The notes beneath the pieces were generated by a model, which searched no databases, was not told the DNA's origin, and saw only the letters and a list, made by a program, of their open reading frames with translations. From Hathewaya histolytica (lineage in GTDB: Bacteria > Bacillota > Clostridia > Clostridiales > Clostridiaceae), in assembly GCF_901482605.1 (NCBI RefSeq), contig NZ_LR590481.1, forward strand, positions 1,550,001 through 1,614,000: 64,000 nt of DNA. Reading direction: 5' to 3'. How positions within the stretch are numbered: the stretch's first letter is position 1; each line of letters starts with the position of its first letter. Positions 9,234-19,761 of the stretch are shown in pieces. Both the position numbers and the translations under genes were made by a program.

Positions 9234-9890
9234 TTAGTTCCTCCTTATAGTAATAGCAATACCATCCCCCATAGGAAGGATAGATGTTATAAATTCGCCA
9301 TTACTTACTTCTTCTAAATATTTTTTCATTCTTTTTACTATAGTAATCTTTCTTCTAACTATCAACTCTTTAGATGCCACCATACCTCTAAAAAGCACAT
9401 TGTCAGCTATTATTATGCCTTCTTTGTCTAATAATTTAAGACAATAAGGAAGAAAGTGACTATAATGTCCCTTTCCTGCATCCATAAATATAATATCATA
9501 TGGTTCTGTATTTTCTTTACATAACTTATCTAGGATTTCTTCGCATTCGCCCTTTTCTATCTTTATGTAATCCTCATATCCATATTTCTCTATATTTTCA
9601 GTTGCTTTTATAACCATATTGTCATCTCTTTCTACAGTAGTAATATAAATATTTTCTGTAGAAGCTCTTTCCATAAGTATGGCAGAATAACCTATTGCTG
9701 TACCGAGTTCTAATATTCTCTTTGGTTTTTTTACATGCACCATAAATTTTAGAAAGTTTGCAGTTTCCTTTTGAACTATAGGAACCTTATTTTCTATCCC
9801 ATATTTCTCAATTTCTAATAGTATGTTATCATCTTCATTTATGAGGCTTCTAATATAAGTCTCCATGTAATCATGCATTATTCCACTCAT
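9234..9890 (-). CDS. trmR: tRNA 5-hydroxyuridine methyltransferase (TrmR/YrrM-like)
   Basis: Class I SAM-dependent O-methyltransferase of the catechol/caffeoyl-CoA type. In Bacillus, TrmR methylates ho5U34 in tRNA to mo5U34. About 218 aa. The SAM motif is LELGTAIGYSAI, followed by an acidic ribose-binding loop (TTVERDD) and metal-binding residues in IIFMDAGKGHYSHFLP and ADNVLFRG. The longest frame starts inside the SD; GGAGGG sits 7 nt before the ATG at 9890. The function is inferred from adjacency to the U32 gene. A general catechol methyltransferase is the alternative. Confidence 0.85.
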   Translation of the reverse strand: MSGIMHDYMETYIRSLINEDDNILLEIEKYGIENKVPIVQKETANFLKFMVHVKKPKRILELGTAIGYSAILMERASTENIYITTVERDDNMVIKATENIEKYGYEDYIKIEKGECEEILDKLCKENTEPYDIIFMDAGKGHYSHFLPYCLKLLDKEGIIIADNVLFRGMVASKELIVRRKITIVKRMKKYLEEVSNGEFITSILPMGDGIAITIRRN

Positions 9891-9920
9891 ATGGTTTCCC
9901 TCCATTTTTAAAGGGTTATA

Positions 9921-11747
9921 TTATTTATTTCTATTAGATAATCTCTTTCTTTGAGCTGTATCTAATATTTTCTTCCTTAATCTAATATTGATTGGAGTAA
10001 CTTCCACAAGTTCGTCAGATGCAACGAATTCTAAACATTGTTCTAAACTCATTTGTCTAGGAGTTATTAATTTTAAAGCGTCATCTGAACCAGAAGATCT
10101 TGTATTACTTAAATGTTTTTTCTTACATACATTTACTTCTATATCTCCAGGTCTTGAGTTTTCTCCAACAATCATACCTTCATATACTTCTACACCTGGA
10201 TTTATAAATAGCACTCCTCTTTCTTGTGCATTAAATAATCCATAAGTAATAGCTGTACCTTGTTCAAAAGCAGTTAGAGATCCCTTGCTTCTTTCTGGAA
10301 TATCTCCTTTATATGATTCATAGCTTGTTAAAACATGATTCATGATACCATTACCTTTAGTATCTGTCATAAATTCATTTCTAAATCCAATTAGCCCTCT
10401 TGAAGGTATTTCAAATACTAATCTTACGTATCCATTTACAGCTGACGTCATATTCTTCATCTCAGCTTTTCTAGGTCCTAGTTTTTCCATAACTACTCCC
10501 ATAAATTCTTCTGGTACATCTATTGTTAATTCTTCCATTGGCTCAAGTTTCTTACCGTTTTCATGCTTATATATAACACTTGGTTTTGAAACTTGGAATT
10601 CATATCCTTCTCTTCTCATAGTTTCTATAAGAATAGATAAATGTAGCTCTCCTCTACCACTTACTTTAAAGCAATCAGCAGAATCTGTTTCTTCAACTCT
10701 TAGACTAACATTTGTCTCAAGTTCTTTCATTAATCTATCTCTTAAATGTCTTGATGTTACAAATTCCCCTTCCTTACCTGCAAAAGGAGAGTTGTTAACC
10801 AAGAAATTCATACTTAAAGTTGGTTCGTCAATTTCTACAAAAGGTAATGCTTCTGGATTATTTATATCTGCTATAGTCTCTCCAATATTTATGTCAGGAA
10901 TTCCTGATACTGCAACTATATCACCTAAAAGTGCTTCTTCGGTTTCAACCCTGTTTAATCCATCATAAACGTATAAGTTGGATATTTTAACACTTTTTTG
11001 ACTGCCATCTTTTCTCATAAGAGCTACTTGCTGATTTTTCTTTAATTTTCCTCTTATTATTTTGCCTATACCAATCTTACCTACAAAATTATTATAGTCA
11101 ATACTTGATATTAGTAACTGTACTGGTTCGTCTAAGTATCCCTCAGGCGCTTTAACATTTTTAACTATAGTTTCGAATAAAGGTACCATATCTTTATCTT
11201 CATCTGAAAGATTATGTTTTGCAATGCCAGATTTAGCTGAACAATAAGATATAGGGAAGTCTAGTTGTTCATCATTAGCACCTAATTCTACAAATAGATC
11301 AAAAACTTCATCTATAACTTCTTCTGCTCTTGCATTAGGTTTATCAATCTTATTTATAACAACGATTGGTTTTAAGTTTAATTCTAAAGCCTTTTTTAGA
11401 ACGAACTTTGTTTGAGGCATAGCACCTTCATATGCATCAACTACAAGAAGAACACTATCTACCATTTTAAGTACACGTTCAACTTCTCCACCAAAATCAG
11501 CATGTCCTGGAGTATCTATAATATTTATTTTTATTCCATTGTACATTACTGAGGTATTTTTTGATAGTATAGTAATGCCTCTTTCTTTTTCAAGGGCATT
11601 CGAATCCATTACCCTTTCTTCTACCCTCTCGTTTTCTCTAAAGACATTACTTTGTCTTAAAAGTGCATCAACCAAAGTAGTTTTGCCATGGTCAACGTGA
11701 GCTATAATAGCTATGTTTCTTATATCATTTCTTTCGAATATATTCAT
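9921..11747 (-). CDS. typA: Ribosome-associated GTPase TypA/BipA
   Basis: Translational GTPase of the EF-G type that acts on the 70S ribosome, in large-subunit assembly and stress or cold growth. 608 aa, full length. G1 is AHVDHGKT (about 16-23), the switch II motif is DTPGHADFGGEV and G4 is NKID. EF-G-like domains II, III and V and the BipA-specific C-terminal domain follow (TPINIRLRKKIL near the end). It is monocistronic or heads the trmR operon, starting ~140 bp after the rnjA stop with a terminator between. Confidence 0.97.
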   Translation of the reverse strand: MNIFERNDIRNIAIIAHVDHGKTTLVDALLRQSNVFRENERVEERVMDSNALEKERGITILSKNTSVMYNGIKINIIDTPGHADFGGEVERVLKMVDSVLLVVDAYEGAMPQTKFVLKKALELNLKPIVVINKIDKPNARAEEVIDEVFDLFVELGANDEQLDFPISYCSAKSGIAKHNLSDEDKDMVPLFETIVKNVKAPEGYLDEPVQLLISSIDYNNFVGKIGIGKIIRGKLKKNQQVALMRKDGSQKSVKISNLYVYDGLNRVETEEALLGDIVAVSGIPDINIGETIADINNPEALPFVEIDEPTLSMNFLVNNSPFAGKEGEFVTSRHLRDRLMKELETNVSLRVEETDSADCFKVSGRGELHLSILIETMRREGYEFQVSKPSVIYKHENGKKLEPMEELTIDVPEEFMGVVMEKLGPRKAEMKNMTSAVNGYVRLVFEIPSRGLIGFRNEFMTDTKGNGIMNHVLTSYESYKGDIPERSKGSLTAFEQGTAITYGLFNAQERGVLFINPGVEVYEGMIVGENSRPGDIEVNVCKKKHLSNTRSSGSDDALKLITPRQMSLEQCLEFVASDELVEVTPINIRLRKKILDTAQRKRLSNRNK

Positions 11748-11799
11748 AAAAACTCCTCCAAGTTATTCATTTGTGTCTTTTAAATTTTTCCCAAACAAA

Positions 11800-11827
11800 A
11801 ATTGGATACACTAGAGTATCCAATTTA
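11800..11827 (-). terminator. Terminator between rnjA and typA
   Basis: A perfect minus-strand stem (AATTGGATAC with GTATCCAATT) around a six-base loop, followed by TTTG. It lies just past the rnjA stop. Confidence 0.85.
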
Positions 11828-11884
11828 AAATTTAAGCCTTATTTTATTCTAATATCATGTTTATGAAATGTCAAATAAAAGCGA

Positions 11885-13552
11885 CTAAACTTCTACTATA
11901 ATAGGTAAAATCATTGGATTTCTTTTTGTTCTTTCATATAAGAAATTCCTTAAGACGTCTTTAACATTAGATTTAATGGTGGCCCATTCTTTAATATGTT
12001 TCTCTTCACACTGTCTAAGAACAATTCTTACTTGTTCTTTAGCTTCATCTATAAGATCTTCTGATTCTCTTACGTATACAAAGCCTCTAGATATAATATC
12101 CGGCCCTGCTACTACTTTGCCAGTTTCTCTTTCAATAGTCACTACCACGGTTAATATTCCATCTTGAGATAAATGCTTTCTATCTCTTAATACTATATTT
12201 CCTACATCACCAACACCTAGTCCATCTACAAATACTTGACCTGCTATTACAGAACCATTTTTTCTTATACCATCATTTCCAACTTCAATAATGTCTCCAT
12301 TTTCACCTAAAAGAATATTTTCCTCATTCATTCCAAGTTTCATAGCAAGTTCTCCATGCTGTTTTAAGTGTCTATATTCACCATGAACAGGAATAAAGAA
12401 TTTTGGTTTAATAAGAGTATGGATTAATTTTAATTCTTCTTGACAAGCATGACCTGATACGTGGACATCAGCCAATGCCTCATATATAACATCCGCACCT
12501 TTTTTAAATAGTTGGTTTACAACTTTAGATACCAATTTTTCATTACCTGGTATAGGAGTTGCTGATATTATAACCATATCTCCCTTTTCAATATTAAGCT
12601 TTCTATGCTCCGATGCAGCCATTCTAGCTAGAGCTGACATTGGTTCACCCTGACTACCTGTTGTAATTACAATGATTCTATCATTTTGGTACTTACTAAT
12701 ATCATCTATACTTATTAAGGTATCTTCTGTATCTTTTAAATATCCAAGTTCTGTTGCAACAGATATTATATTATCCATACTTCTTCCCGAAACTGCTACT
12801 TTTCTTCTATATTTTTGAGCTGCTGAAAATACCTGTTGGATTCTGTGAACATTAGATGCAAAAGTAGCAACTATAATTCTCCCCTTAGCTTTCATAAAAA
12901 TATTTTCAAAGGCTTCTCCAACAGTCCTTTCTGACATAGTATATCCCGGTCTCTCTACATTTGTACTATCAGCTAGCATTGCCAAAACACCCTTTTTACC
13001 AAGTTCTGCAAACCTAGCAAAATCTGCAACCGAACCATCAATAGGAGTAAAATCAATTTTAAAATCTCCTGTGTGGAATATTATGCCTATAGGTGTATGT
13101 ATAGCTATAGCTACAGAGTCAGCTATACTATGACTTGTTTTAATAAATTCCACCGATATGCTATCAAGTTTAACTACATCCTTAGGGTTCACCCTTCTTA
13201 ATATTGTAGAACTCAATAATCCATGTTCCTTTAATTTAGATTCCACCATTCCTAAAGTCAACTTTGTTCCAAACACCGGTACATTTATTTGTTTTAATAC
13301 ATATGGTAATGCTCCTATATGATCCTCATGACCATGAGTTAGGAATATACCTTTTACCCTATCTCTATTTTTAACGAGATATGTTACATCTGGTATAACT
13401 ACATCTATACCTAGCATATCATTATCAGGAAACTTCAACCCACAATCTATAACTACAATTTCGTTTTTATACTCAAAAGCAGTAAGATTTTTACCGATTT
13501 CATTTAGTCCCCCAAGAGGTATAATTCTAATTTTATCTTTCTCTTTTCGCAA
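11885..13552 (-). CDS. rnjA: Ribonuclease J
   Basis: Metallo-beta-lactamase/beta-CASP ribonuclease with endonuclease and 5'-3' exonuclease activity, central to mRNA decay and rRNA maturation. 555 aa, full length. The zinc motif THGHEDHIGALP is near residues 72-83; further ligands are in HSIADS and TGDFKID. The beta-CASP part contains DSTNVERPG and TTGSQGEPMSALARM, and VSGHACQEE completes the site. An RNase J C-terminal domain follows. SD GGAGGG lies before ATG. It is probably an RNase J1-type enzyme, since only one copy is seen here. Confidence 0.96.
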   Translation of the reverse strand: MRKEKDKIRIIPLGGLNEIGKNLTAFEYKNEIVVIDCGLKFPDNDMLGIDVVIPDVTYLVKNRDRVKGIFLTHGHEDHIGALPYVLKQINVPVFGTKLTLGMVESKLKEHGLLSSTILRRVNPKDVVKLDSISVEFIKTSHSIADSVAIAIHTPIGIIFHTGDFKIDFTPIDGSVADFARFAELGKKGVLAMLADSTNVERPGYTMSERTVGEAFENIFMKAKGRIIVATFASNVHRIQQVFSAAQKYRRKVAVSGRSMDNIISVATELGYLKDTEDTLISIDDISKYQNDRIIVITTGSQGEPMSALARMAASEHRKLNIEKGDMVIISATPIPGNEKLVSKVVNQLFKKGADVIYEALADVHVSGHACQEELKLIHTLIKPKFFIPVHGEYRHLKQHGELAMKLGMNEENILLGENGDIIEVGNDGIRKNGSVIAGQVFVDGLGVGDVGNIVLRDRKHLSQDGILTVVVTIERETGKVVAGPDIISRGFVYVRESEDLIDEAKEQVRIVLRQCEEKHIKEWATIKSNVKDVLRNFLYERTKRNPMILPIIVEV

Positions 13553-13619
13553 AGTCCTACCCTCCTTTGTTTAAATTTTATTTAAACGTAAATTTATTTA
13601 TAAATAAAAGTTTTACCTT

Positions 13620-14081
13620 TTATTCATTCTCATGTTCGCTACAATCATCACATAAACCATAAAATTTCACACTATGGTTCATTATCTTAAAATTATAGTT
13701 CTTTTCTATATTATCCTCTAGTTCCCCTAATAAATCCCCTTCTACCTCTATAACCTTACCACAATCATTACATATTAAATGATGATGATGGTGCTCTTCA
13801 TTCTCGTTTACAAGTTCATAACGACTACATCCATCATCGAAGTCTAACTTACATATAAATCCTACTTCTTCTAATAATTGAACTGTTCTATAAACTGTAG
13901 CAAGACCTATTTCAGGACAATCCCTTTTTACTTCTTCATATAACTCCTCTACAGTTAAATGTTTACCATCATTTTCAATTATTGAATTTAAAATAGCTCT
14001 TCTTTGCGGAGTTAATTTATATCCTTTGTTTTTTAGAACATCTTTTAACTCAACTAACTTATTAGGAGACAATTTAGACAT
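13620..14081 (-). CDS. Fur-family metalloregulator
   Basis: Dimeric DNA-binding repressor that senses iron, zinc or peroxide. About 153 aa. The N-terminal winged helix (LTPQRRAILNSI through LATVYRTVQLLEEVG) is followed by a dimerisation domain with a histidine-rich run HHHHHLICNDCG and a C-terminal CDDC pair; these give the two CxxC motifs of a structural zinc site. Sequence alone does not decide between Fur, PerR and Zur. The SD GAGGG points to the ATG at 14081. The divergence of Fur paralogues in clostridia makes a specific gene symbol unsafe. Confidence 0.9.
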   Translation of the reverse strand: MSKLSPNKLVELKDVLKNKGYKLTPQRRAILNSIIENDGKHLTVEELYEEVKRDCPEIGLATVYRTVQLLEEVGFICKLDFDDGCSRYELVNENEEHHHHHLICNDCGKVIEVEGDLLGELEDNIEKNYNFKIMNHSVKFYGLCDDCSEHENE

Positions 14082-14155
14082 TTTATTTTCCCTCATTTCC
14101 TTTAAACTATATATTAAATATATTAAATTTGGATTTTCATTCTAAGTTTATCTAT

Positions 14156-14184
14156 AGTTTAATATAATAAAGAATAATTGTCAA
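14156..14184 (-). promoter_or_regulatory. Sigma-A promoter of the Fur-family gene
   Basis: On the minus strand TTGACA (14179-14184), a 17-nt spacer, then TAAACT (14156-14161). Just upstream, two direct copies of TGATAAT (plus strand, about 14186-14204) match half of a Fur box and could be an autoregulatory site, although they are not arranged as the usual inverted repeat. Confidence 0.55.
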
Positions 14185-14226
14185 TTGATAATATATATGA
14201 TAATGTAAAACTCTAGTTATTTCTAT

Positions 14227-14481
14227 TTAATTTTCCTCAAAGGTCTCTTCATAAGCTGCTTCTACCAATTGCAACTCTTTTTCATCTTCAACCATTTTAA
14301 AAATACAATTTCCATCTTTAGCATCTTCCATCTTAAGTGCTATGGCTTCATCTGAATCATCATCTATTGAAGATACAATTAAATACTTATCATCCCTTAC
14401 TAATACCTTTTCTACAACTTCAAATTCTACATCATTTCCATTTTCATCAGTTAATAATATAGTTTCAATTTTTTTCTCCAT
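14227..14481 (-). CDS. DUF1292 family protein
   Basis: Small acidic cytoplasmic protein of unknown function, 84 aa, with the DUF1292 pattern: an N-terminal ILLTDENGNDVEFEVV strand pair, then EKYLIVSS-like strands and EAIALKME. No membrane segment or catalytic motif. A GTG lies three codons earlier, but GAGAGG is spaced for the ATG at 14481. It lies between ruvX and fur. The linkage to ruvX and ireB is common in Firmicutes (yrzB next to yrrK and yrzL in Bacillus). Confidence 0.85.
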   Translation of the reverse strand: MEKKIETILLTDENGNDVEFEVVEKVLVRDDKYLIVSSIDDDSDEAIALKMEDAKDGNCIFKMVEDEKELQLVEAAYEETFEEN

Positions 14482-14536
14482 TTTTAACACCTCTCAACAT
14501 TTATTATTGTACATCTTTTTTTAATGTTTATTCGTT

Positions 14537-14950
14537 TTATTTCTGTATACTATCTAAATAACCTTGTAAAATATACGTTGATGCTATTTTATCCACAATT
14601 TTTTTTCTCTTCTTTCTAGATAAATCCGCTTCTAGCATAGCACGATGTGCTGCTACTGTAGTCAATCTTTCATCCCAATATATAATTTCTATATTTAAAG
14701 TTTCTCTTATTTTTTCTGCAAATTCTTTAACTTTTTCACCCTGTGGACCTAATGTACCATTCATATTTTTAGGTAATCCAGATACGATTTTCTCTACTGA
14801 ATATTCATTACAAATTATCCTAAGTTCTTCTAAATCATATTTTTCATTTTTCCTTCTAATAGTTGTTATTCCCTGAGCTGTAAAACCTAAGGGATCACTT
14901 ATTGAAACACCTATAGTTCTATCACCTATATCTAATCCTAGAATTCTCAT
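14537..14950 (-). CDS. ruvX: Putative pre-16S rRNA nuclease RuvX/YqgF
   Basis: RNase H-fold nuclease that, in Escherichia coli, processes the 5' end of pre-16S rRNA. 137 aa, family length. The N-terminal [14 protein letters not shown] holds the first catalytic aspartate. Later parts include [13 protein letters not shown] and the WDERLTT segment with the second acidic site. The family is also annotated as a Holliday-junction resolvase homologue. It sits in the alaS-ireB-ruvX order typical of Firmicutes. Confidence 0.93.
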   Translation of the reverse strand: MRILGLDIGDRTIGVSISDPLGFTAQGITTIRRKNEKYDLEELRIICNEYSVEKIVSGLPKNMNGTLGPQGEKVKEFAEKIRETLNIEIIYWDERLTTVAAHRAMLEADLSRKKRKKIVDKIASTYILQGYLDSIQK

Positions 14951-15017
14951 ATTTCAATCTCCTTCAAACTAAAAATTTATATGTAAACTATTTCACCGAT
15001 TATTTATAAACTAAAAA

Positions 15018-15041
15018 TAAAAATGCCCAAGAGGGCATTTT
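15018..15041 (-). terminator. Terminator after ireB
   Basis: Minus-strand hairpin AAAAATGCCC-TCTT-GGGCATTTTT then TATTTTT. It overlaps the last bases of the ireB stop codon. Confidence 0.88.
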
Positions 15042-15292
15042 TATTTAACATCTAAATAATGTTTTAATACTTCTTCTAGTATCTCATCTCTCTCTAACTT
15101 ATTTATCGTGGCCCTTGCTCCGTTATAATTAGTAATATAACTAGGATCACCTGATATAAAATAACCTACTAACTGATTTATAGGGTTATATCCTTTTTCT
15201 TGCAAAGAGTTAAATACTTCTGTTAGTATTTCTTTAGTTACTGCACTTTTATCTCTAACTGTATTAAACTGTAAAGTTCTATCATCTACCAC
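15041..15292 (-). CDS. ireB: IreB family regulatory phosphoprotein (UPF0297)
   Basis: Small dimeric protein. In Enterococcus it is the substrate of the PASTA kinase IreK and tunes cephalosporin resistance. 83 aa, family length. The conserved core [34 protein letters not shown] and the end YLDVK are present; threonines near the N-terminus are the known phosphorylation region. The start is GTG at 15290-15292 after GAGGTGAT. It follows alaS by 89 bp, as in most Firmicutes. Confidence 0.93.
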   Translation of the reverse strand: MVDDRTLQFNTVRDKSAVTKEILTEVFNSLQEKGYNPINQLVGYFISGDPSYITNYNGARATINKLERDEILEEVLKHYLDVK

Positions 15293-15381
15293 TTAGATCA
15301 CCTCAATTCATCTTAGTATGATAGATTATATATACATTTTATCATAAATTGAAAAATTTTAAAAATTAATTTATTATTAAA

Positions 15382-18021
15382 TTAATTTACAAGTTTCTCT
15401 ATAATTTGTGGCACTGCACTTATTGCCTCTTCTAATTTTTCTGGTAGTTTCCCTCCAGCTTGAGCCATATCTGGTCTTCCGCCACCACCGCCACCAGCTA
15501 TAGTTGCAACTTCTTTTATAATTTTTCCGCAATGAACTCCAAGTGATATTACATCCTTAGTAGCCATAGCTGTGAACATTACTTTCCCTTCATTTTCAGT
15601 ACCTAAGACAACTACTCCTGAGCCTAATTTGGCTCTTAATCTATCTACTAATTCTCTTAAAATATCATTATCCATATTTGATACAACACTATAAATTACT
15701 TTAATACCCTTTACTTCGCTAACTTCTTTTAAGAAATCTTCTTCCAAAGATCTTGACATTTCATTTTTTAGATTTTGTAATTCTTTTTCTTTTTCTTTCA
15801 TTTCATCAATTTGATTTTGAATTTTATTTAATAAGTCTTTTTCAGAACATTTCATAAGATTACAAACTTCTTTTAAAATGTTTTCTTTCTCTTCCATGTA
15901 CTCAATAACTGATTTTCCAGTTATTGCTTCTATCCTTCTAACACCTGCAGCTACCCCTGATTCAGAAACAATCTTAAATCCGCCAAGTTCACCTACATTA
16001 TTAACATGAGTTCCTCCGCATAATTCCCTACTAAATTCTCCTACAGATACAACCCTAACTTCATCTGTATATTTATCATCGAATAAAGCTATTGCTCCAC
16101 TTTCTTTAGCCTGTTCAATAGTCATTACATCTGTTACAACATTATTTGCACTCATTATCTCCTCATTTACAAGCTTTTCTACAGCTTTAATCTCCTTCTC
16201 TGTTAATGCTTGGAAATGCGTGAAGTCAAATCTTAGTCTATTTTCATTTACATAGGAGCCTGATTGATGAACATGTTCTCCTAAAATCTTTCTTAGCGCT
16301 GAATGTATTAAATGGATGCCAGTATGATTTTTACAAATCCTTTCCCTTCTTTCAGTATCTACAGAAAGTTTTATCTTATCACCTTTATTCAATTTCCCTT
16401 CTTCGATCTTAATGAAATGCATTATTTTACCTGATATATTCTTTTGGCAATCGAAAACACTACCACTAGCTGAGTTACCTACAAACACTCCTTTATCACC
16501 AATTTGTCCACCCATTTCTGCATAAAAAGGTGTTTCAGAGGCAACAATGATAGCTTCTTCTCCTTTAGTTACACTCTCTGCAAACTCTTCTTCTTTTATT
16601 ATAAGAACAACCTCAGATTCTAGAGAAGTTTTATTATATCCTTTAAATTCAGTAGTTAAATCCCTTGAAATTTGGTCTGCTACAGTAAGCTTTGTCCCCA
16701 TATAATTAGATTCTGTTCTAGCTTCTCTTGCAACTTTTCTTTGTCTATCCATTTCAAGTTTAAAGCCTTCAGTATCTAGATCCAATGATTTCTCTGCAAG
16801 AATTTCTTCAGTAAGTTCTAATGGAAATCCATAAGTATCATAAAGCTTAAACGCTCTAGTTCCACTTAATACTTTTTGTCCATTTTCTTCTAATTCATTT
16901 ATATATGAAATTAAAATATCCATACCTGAGTCAATAGTTTCTGAAAATCTCTCTTCTTCTAGTCTAATTATTTTCTTAATATAATCTTTCTTTTGTTCTA
17001 ATTCTGGATATGCATTTTTTGAATTCTCTATTACTACTTCACATAATCCATTTAAGAAAGGATTTTTTAATCCTAAAAGTCTTCCATGCCTTGCTGCCCT
17101 TCTAATTAATCGTCTTAAAACATAACCTCTTCCCTCATTAGATGGAAGAATATTATCACTTATCATGAATACAGTGCTTCTTATATGATCCGTTATAATT
17201 CTAAGAGATATATCTTGTTCCTTTTGTTCTCCATATTTAACTCCAGAAACTTTAGAAACTTCTTCTAAAATACTCTTAATAGTATCTATTTCAAATATAG
17301 TGTTAACTCCTTGCATTATAGTAGCTATTCTTTCAAGTCCCATGCCTGTATCTATGTTAGGATTTTTAAGTTTACTATACTCTCCATTCTCTTCTTTGTT
17401 AAATTGAGTAAATACTAGATTCCAAAATTCTACTACAATATCTTTTTCGCTTGATTCTAAAAATTCTTCTGCAGAACTTATTACTTTATTTCCCCTATCA
17501 AAATGAATTTCTGATGAAGGTCCACAAGGACCTGTTCCATGTTCCCAAAAGTTATCTTCCTTACCTAATCTAAATATTCTATTAGGGTCAATATCTGTGC
17601 TTTTAGTCCAAATATCATACGCTTCATCATCATCTAAATAGATAGTAACATAAAGTTTATCTTTAGGTATTTCTAATTCTTTTGTTATAAATTCCCAAGA
17701 CCACGGAATTATATCTTCTTTGAAATAATCACCAAAAGAAAAGTTTCCTAACATCTCAAAGAAGGTAGCATGCCTTGATGTTTTTCCTACATTATCAATA
17801 TCTCCTGTTCTTATACACTTTTGACAAGTAGTTATTCTTTTGCTTGGTGGTGTTTGTAGTCCTGTAAAGTAGGCTTTCATAGGAGCCATCCCTGCATTTA
17901 TAAGTAATAAACTTTTATCATTTTGAGGTACCAATGAAAAACTTGGTAACCTTAAATGCGACTTTCCTTCAAAAAATTTAAGATAGGATTCTCTTAACTC
18001 ATTTAATCCCATTTGCTTCAT
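15382..18021 (-). CDS. alaS: Alanyl-tRNA synthetase
   Basis: Charges tRNA-Ala. About 879 aa, full length. The class II catalytic core is at the N-terminus ([10 protein letters not shown], then motif 2 around [22 protein letters not shown]). The editing domain has the HxxxH zinc ligands [12 protein letters not shown] and the CGGTHV motif. The C-Ala domain ends with the glycine-rich [15 protein letters not shown]. The longest frame is ten codons longer, but GGAGGAG precedes the ATG at 18021. No T-box leader is visible. Confidence 0.97.
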   Translation of the reverse strand: MKQMGLNELRESYLKFFEGKSHLRLPSFSLVPQNDKSLLLINAGMAPMKAYFTGLQTPPSKRITTCQKCIRTGDIDNVGKTSRHATFFEMLGNFSFGDYFKEDIIPWSWEFITKELEIPKDKLYVTIYLDDDEAYDIWTKSTDIDPNRIFRLGKEDNFWEHGTGPCGPSSEIHFDRGNKVISSAEEFLESSEKDIVVEFWNLVFTQFNKEENGEYSKLKNPNIDTGMGLERIATIMQGVNTIFEIDTIKSILEEVSKVSGVKYGEQKEQDISLRIITDHIRSTVFMISDNILPSNEGRGYVLRRLIRRAARHGRLLGLKNPFLNGLCEVVIENSKNAYPELEQKKDYIKKIIRLEEERFSETIDSGMDILISYINELEENGQKVLSGTRAFKLYDTYGFPLELTEEILAEKSLDLDTEGFKLEMDRQRKVAREARTESNYMGTKLTVADQISRDLTTEFKGYNKTSLESEVVLIIKEEEFAESVTKGEEAIIVASETPFYAEMGGQIGDKGVFVGNSASGSVFDCQKNISGKIMHFIKIEEGKLNKGDKIKLSVDTERRERICKNHTGIHLIHSALRKILGEHVHQSGSYVNENRLRFDFTHFQALTEKEIKAVEKLVNEEIMSANNVVTDVMTIEQAKESGAIALFDDKYTDEVRVVSVGEFSRELCGGTHVNNVGELGGFKIVSESGVAAGVRRIEAITGKSVIEYMEEKENILKEVCNLMKCSEKDLLNKIQNQIDEMKEKEKELQNLKNEMSRSLEEDFLKEVSEVKGIKVIYSVVSNMDNDILRELVDRLRAKLGSGVVVLGTENEGKVMFTAMATKDVISLGVHCGKIIKEVATIAGGGGGGRPDMAQAGGKLPEKLEEAISAVPQIIEKLVN

Positions 18022-18065
18022 TCTAATCTCCTCCAACCTTAGCTTAACCATTAATTAAGAAATAA

Positions 18066-18100
18066 AAAACCTTTATCTCCTCTAAAAGAGATAAAAGCCT
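18066..18100 (-). terminator. Hairpin terminator upstream of alaS
   Basis: Minus-strand CTTTTATCTC pairs with GAGATAAAGG around a short loop and is followed by TTTTTTATT. It ends transcripts coming from the AI-2E family gene, or attenuates alaS if the alaS promoter lies further upstream. Confidence 0.75.
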
Positions 18101-18257
18101 TATATTAAGAAATTTATCAACTTTAATCTCTAGTATTTGCCTATTATTTTAGTTTGATTATAAGGAAAATCGTGACGTATGTCAATATTACTCTGTAATA
18201 GTATACTTAAGTAAAGTTTTTTATATTTTCTATATACTCTATTACATATAATTAATC

Positions 18258-19271
18258 TTAATAAAAGTAGTAGTTTATATCTTCAAAAATAACCTTGACT
18301 ATCACTCCTATAGGAATTGCAACCAACATTCCTATAAAGCCACCTATCTCGCCACCTATTATAAGTAAAAATATAACCAATACAGGATGTATGTTAACAA
18401 GATCTCCTACAATTTTAGGCGAAAGAAAGTTGCCTTCTATTTGTTGCATTATCACAATCCAAAAGGTAACCCATAAACCTTGTTTTAAAGAAGTAGCACA
18501 GGCAATTATAATAGATGGTATAGCTCCAATTACCGGCCCAAAAAAGGGTATTATATTAATGACTCCATTAAATATAGCCAACATTAAAGGACTTTTTACC
18601 TTAAGAAAATATAAAATTATATAGGTCAGTATACCGGTTAGTATGCTCAAAAAAATCTGACTTAAAATATACTTACTTAAGATACAATCAATATGATTTA
18701 TAACCCGCCTTATAATTCTTCTCTTATTACAACTAACAAAATATAGCCCCTTCTCTAAAAATAGTTCACTGTCTACTAAAAAATAATAGACGAAGACGGG
18801 TATAATTAGATATGTAGCAATATTTTGACCTATAGCCATAATATAAAAAATGATATCCTCAATAAATTTTCTGCCAAAGCTAAATAATTTTTTTATTATA
18901 TTATTAAATAAGTAATTATTTTGAAGAAACTTTATATTACTTAGTAAATTATTGATATATTCAAATACCTTATAAAAATTACTTTTAAGGCTCACTACTT
19001 CTGATATAAATTGTGGAACTAAAACTACCATCCATACAATTCCTAACATAAAGAGTAGTAACACCAAAACCAATGCTGATATCTGCTTTTTTGCTCCCCT
19101 TTTTATCATATATTGATATATGGGTTTTAATGCATATGTAAATAATAAGGAATATATAATTACTTTTAATAATGTATGTATAAAGGTAACTTTAAGTAAA
19201 AAATAAACTACAATTAATACTAATATTATTATTAAAACTTTTACTAACCTATTTTTATTAATTTTTTTCAT
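18258..19271 (-). CDS. AI-2E family transporter (permease)
   Basis: Polytopic membrane protein of the AI-2 exporter/TqsA/YdiK superfamily, about 337 aa. Some relatives are Na+/H+ antiporters or exporters; the substrate here is unknown. Two N-terminal hydrophobic helices, a central helix pair and a C-terminal block of three to four helices are visible, with family motifs PIYQYMIKRG and GPVIGAIPSI, then PKIVGDLVNIHPVLVIFLLIIGG. It overlaps the preceding PRC-barrel gene by 14 bp, so the pair is translationally coupled. The SD AAAGGTG supports the ATG at 19271. Confidence 0.9.
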   Translation of the reverse strand: MKKINKNRLVKVLIIILVLIVVYFLLKVTFIHTLLKVIIYSLLFTYALKPIYQYMIKRGAKKQISALVLVLLLFMLGIVWMVVLVPQFISEVVSLKSNFYKVFEYINNLLSNIKFLQNNYLFNNIIKKLFSFGRKFIEDIIFYIMAIGQNIATYLIIPVFVYYFLVDSELFLEKGLYFVSCNKRRIIRRVINHIDCILSKYILSQIFLSILTGILTYIILYFLKVKSPLMLAIFNGVINIIPFFGPVIGAIPSIIIACATSLKQGLWVTFWIVIMQQIEGNFLSPKIVGDLVNIHPVLVIFLLIIGGEIGGFIGMLVAIPIGVIVKVIFEDINYYFY

Positions 19272-19761
19272 CACATTCACCTTTATCTTTTGAAAAATTT
19301 AACTTACTATAAAAATAATATGGTTGTTTATTAATAAACAAAACCTCTGATTCTCCTAAGATAATATCTTTAAGTAACACTATTCTTTTTCCCACGACAT
19401 AGTTTTTAAAAAAATTTTCACATAGCATTAGTCCTAAAATTTTAAACTCCTCTTCACAAAATAAAATATCCTCTAGTATACCTATAACATCTCCCTTAAG
19501 GTTTACAACTTCCATACCCTTTATTTTATTGAAAGTAAACATCTCCTTTTTGCATAAGCGTCTTGTAACTATAGATTCACCTATATATATTAAATCTTTC
19601 TTTAGAACATAAAACTCTTTAGAAAACAACCCATTCTTTTTTCCACTAAAACCACAAATATTACAATTATTAATATCTATAATTATATCTACTACTTTAC
19701 CTATAATCTTACCTTTTTCATTTATAATATTTTTACCGTAAAAATCTCTTATTCTATACAT
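19258..19761 (-). CDS. PRC-barrel domain protein
   Basis: 167 aa soluble protein with two consecutive PRC-barrel-like halves: IRDFYGKNIINEKGKIIGKVVDIIID at the start and a second about residues 80-115 (KGMEVVNLKGDVIGILEDILF). PRC barrels occur in RimM, photosynthetic reaction-centre H subunits and YlmC/YmxH sporulation-associated proteins. Function is unknown. It overlaps and probably works with the downstream AI-2E transporter. In many clostridia this pair sits between alaS and the isc cluster. Confidence 0.75.
   Translation of the reverse strand: MYRIRDFYGKNIINEKGKIIGKVVDIIIDINNCNICGFSGKKNGLFSKEFYVLKKDLIYIGESIVTRRLCKKEMFTFNKIKGMEVVNLKGDVIGILEDILFCEEEFKILGLMLCENFFKNYVVGKRIVLLKDIILGESEVLFINKQPYYFYSKLNFSKDKGECDEKN

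Noticed and set aside
10342-10968. Long plus-strand frame opposite typA
   Set aside because: It is antisense to a well-conserved gene, serine/proline-rich as expected from the complementary strand, and has no ribosome site.
18022-18257. Possible T-box leader for alaS
   Set aside because: No T-box sequence or antiterminator is visible; only one simple hairpin terminator.
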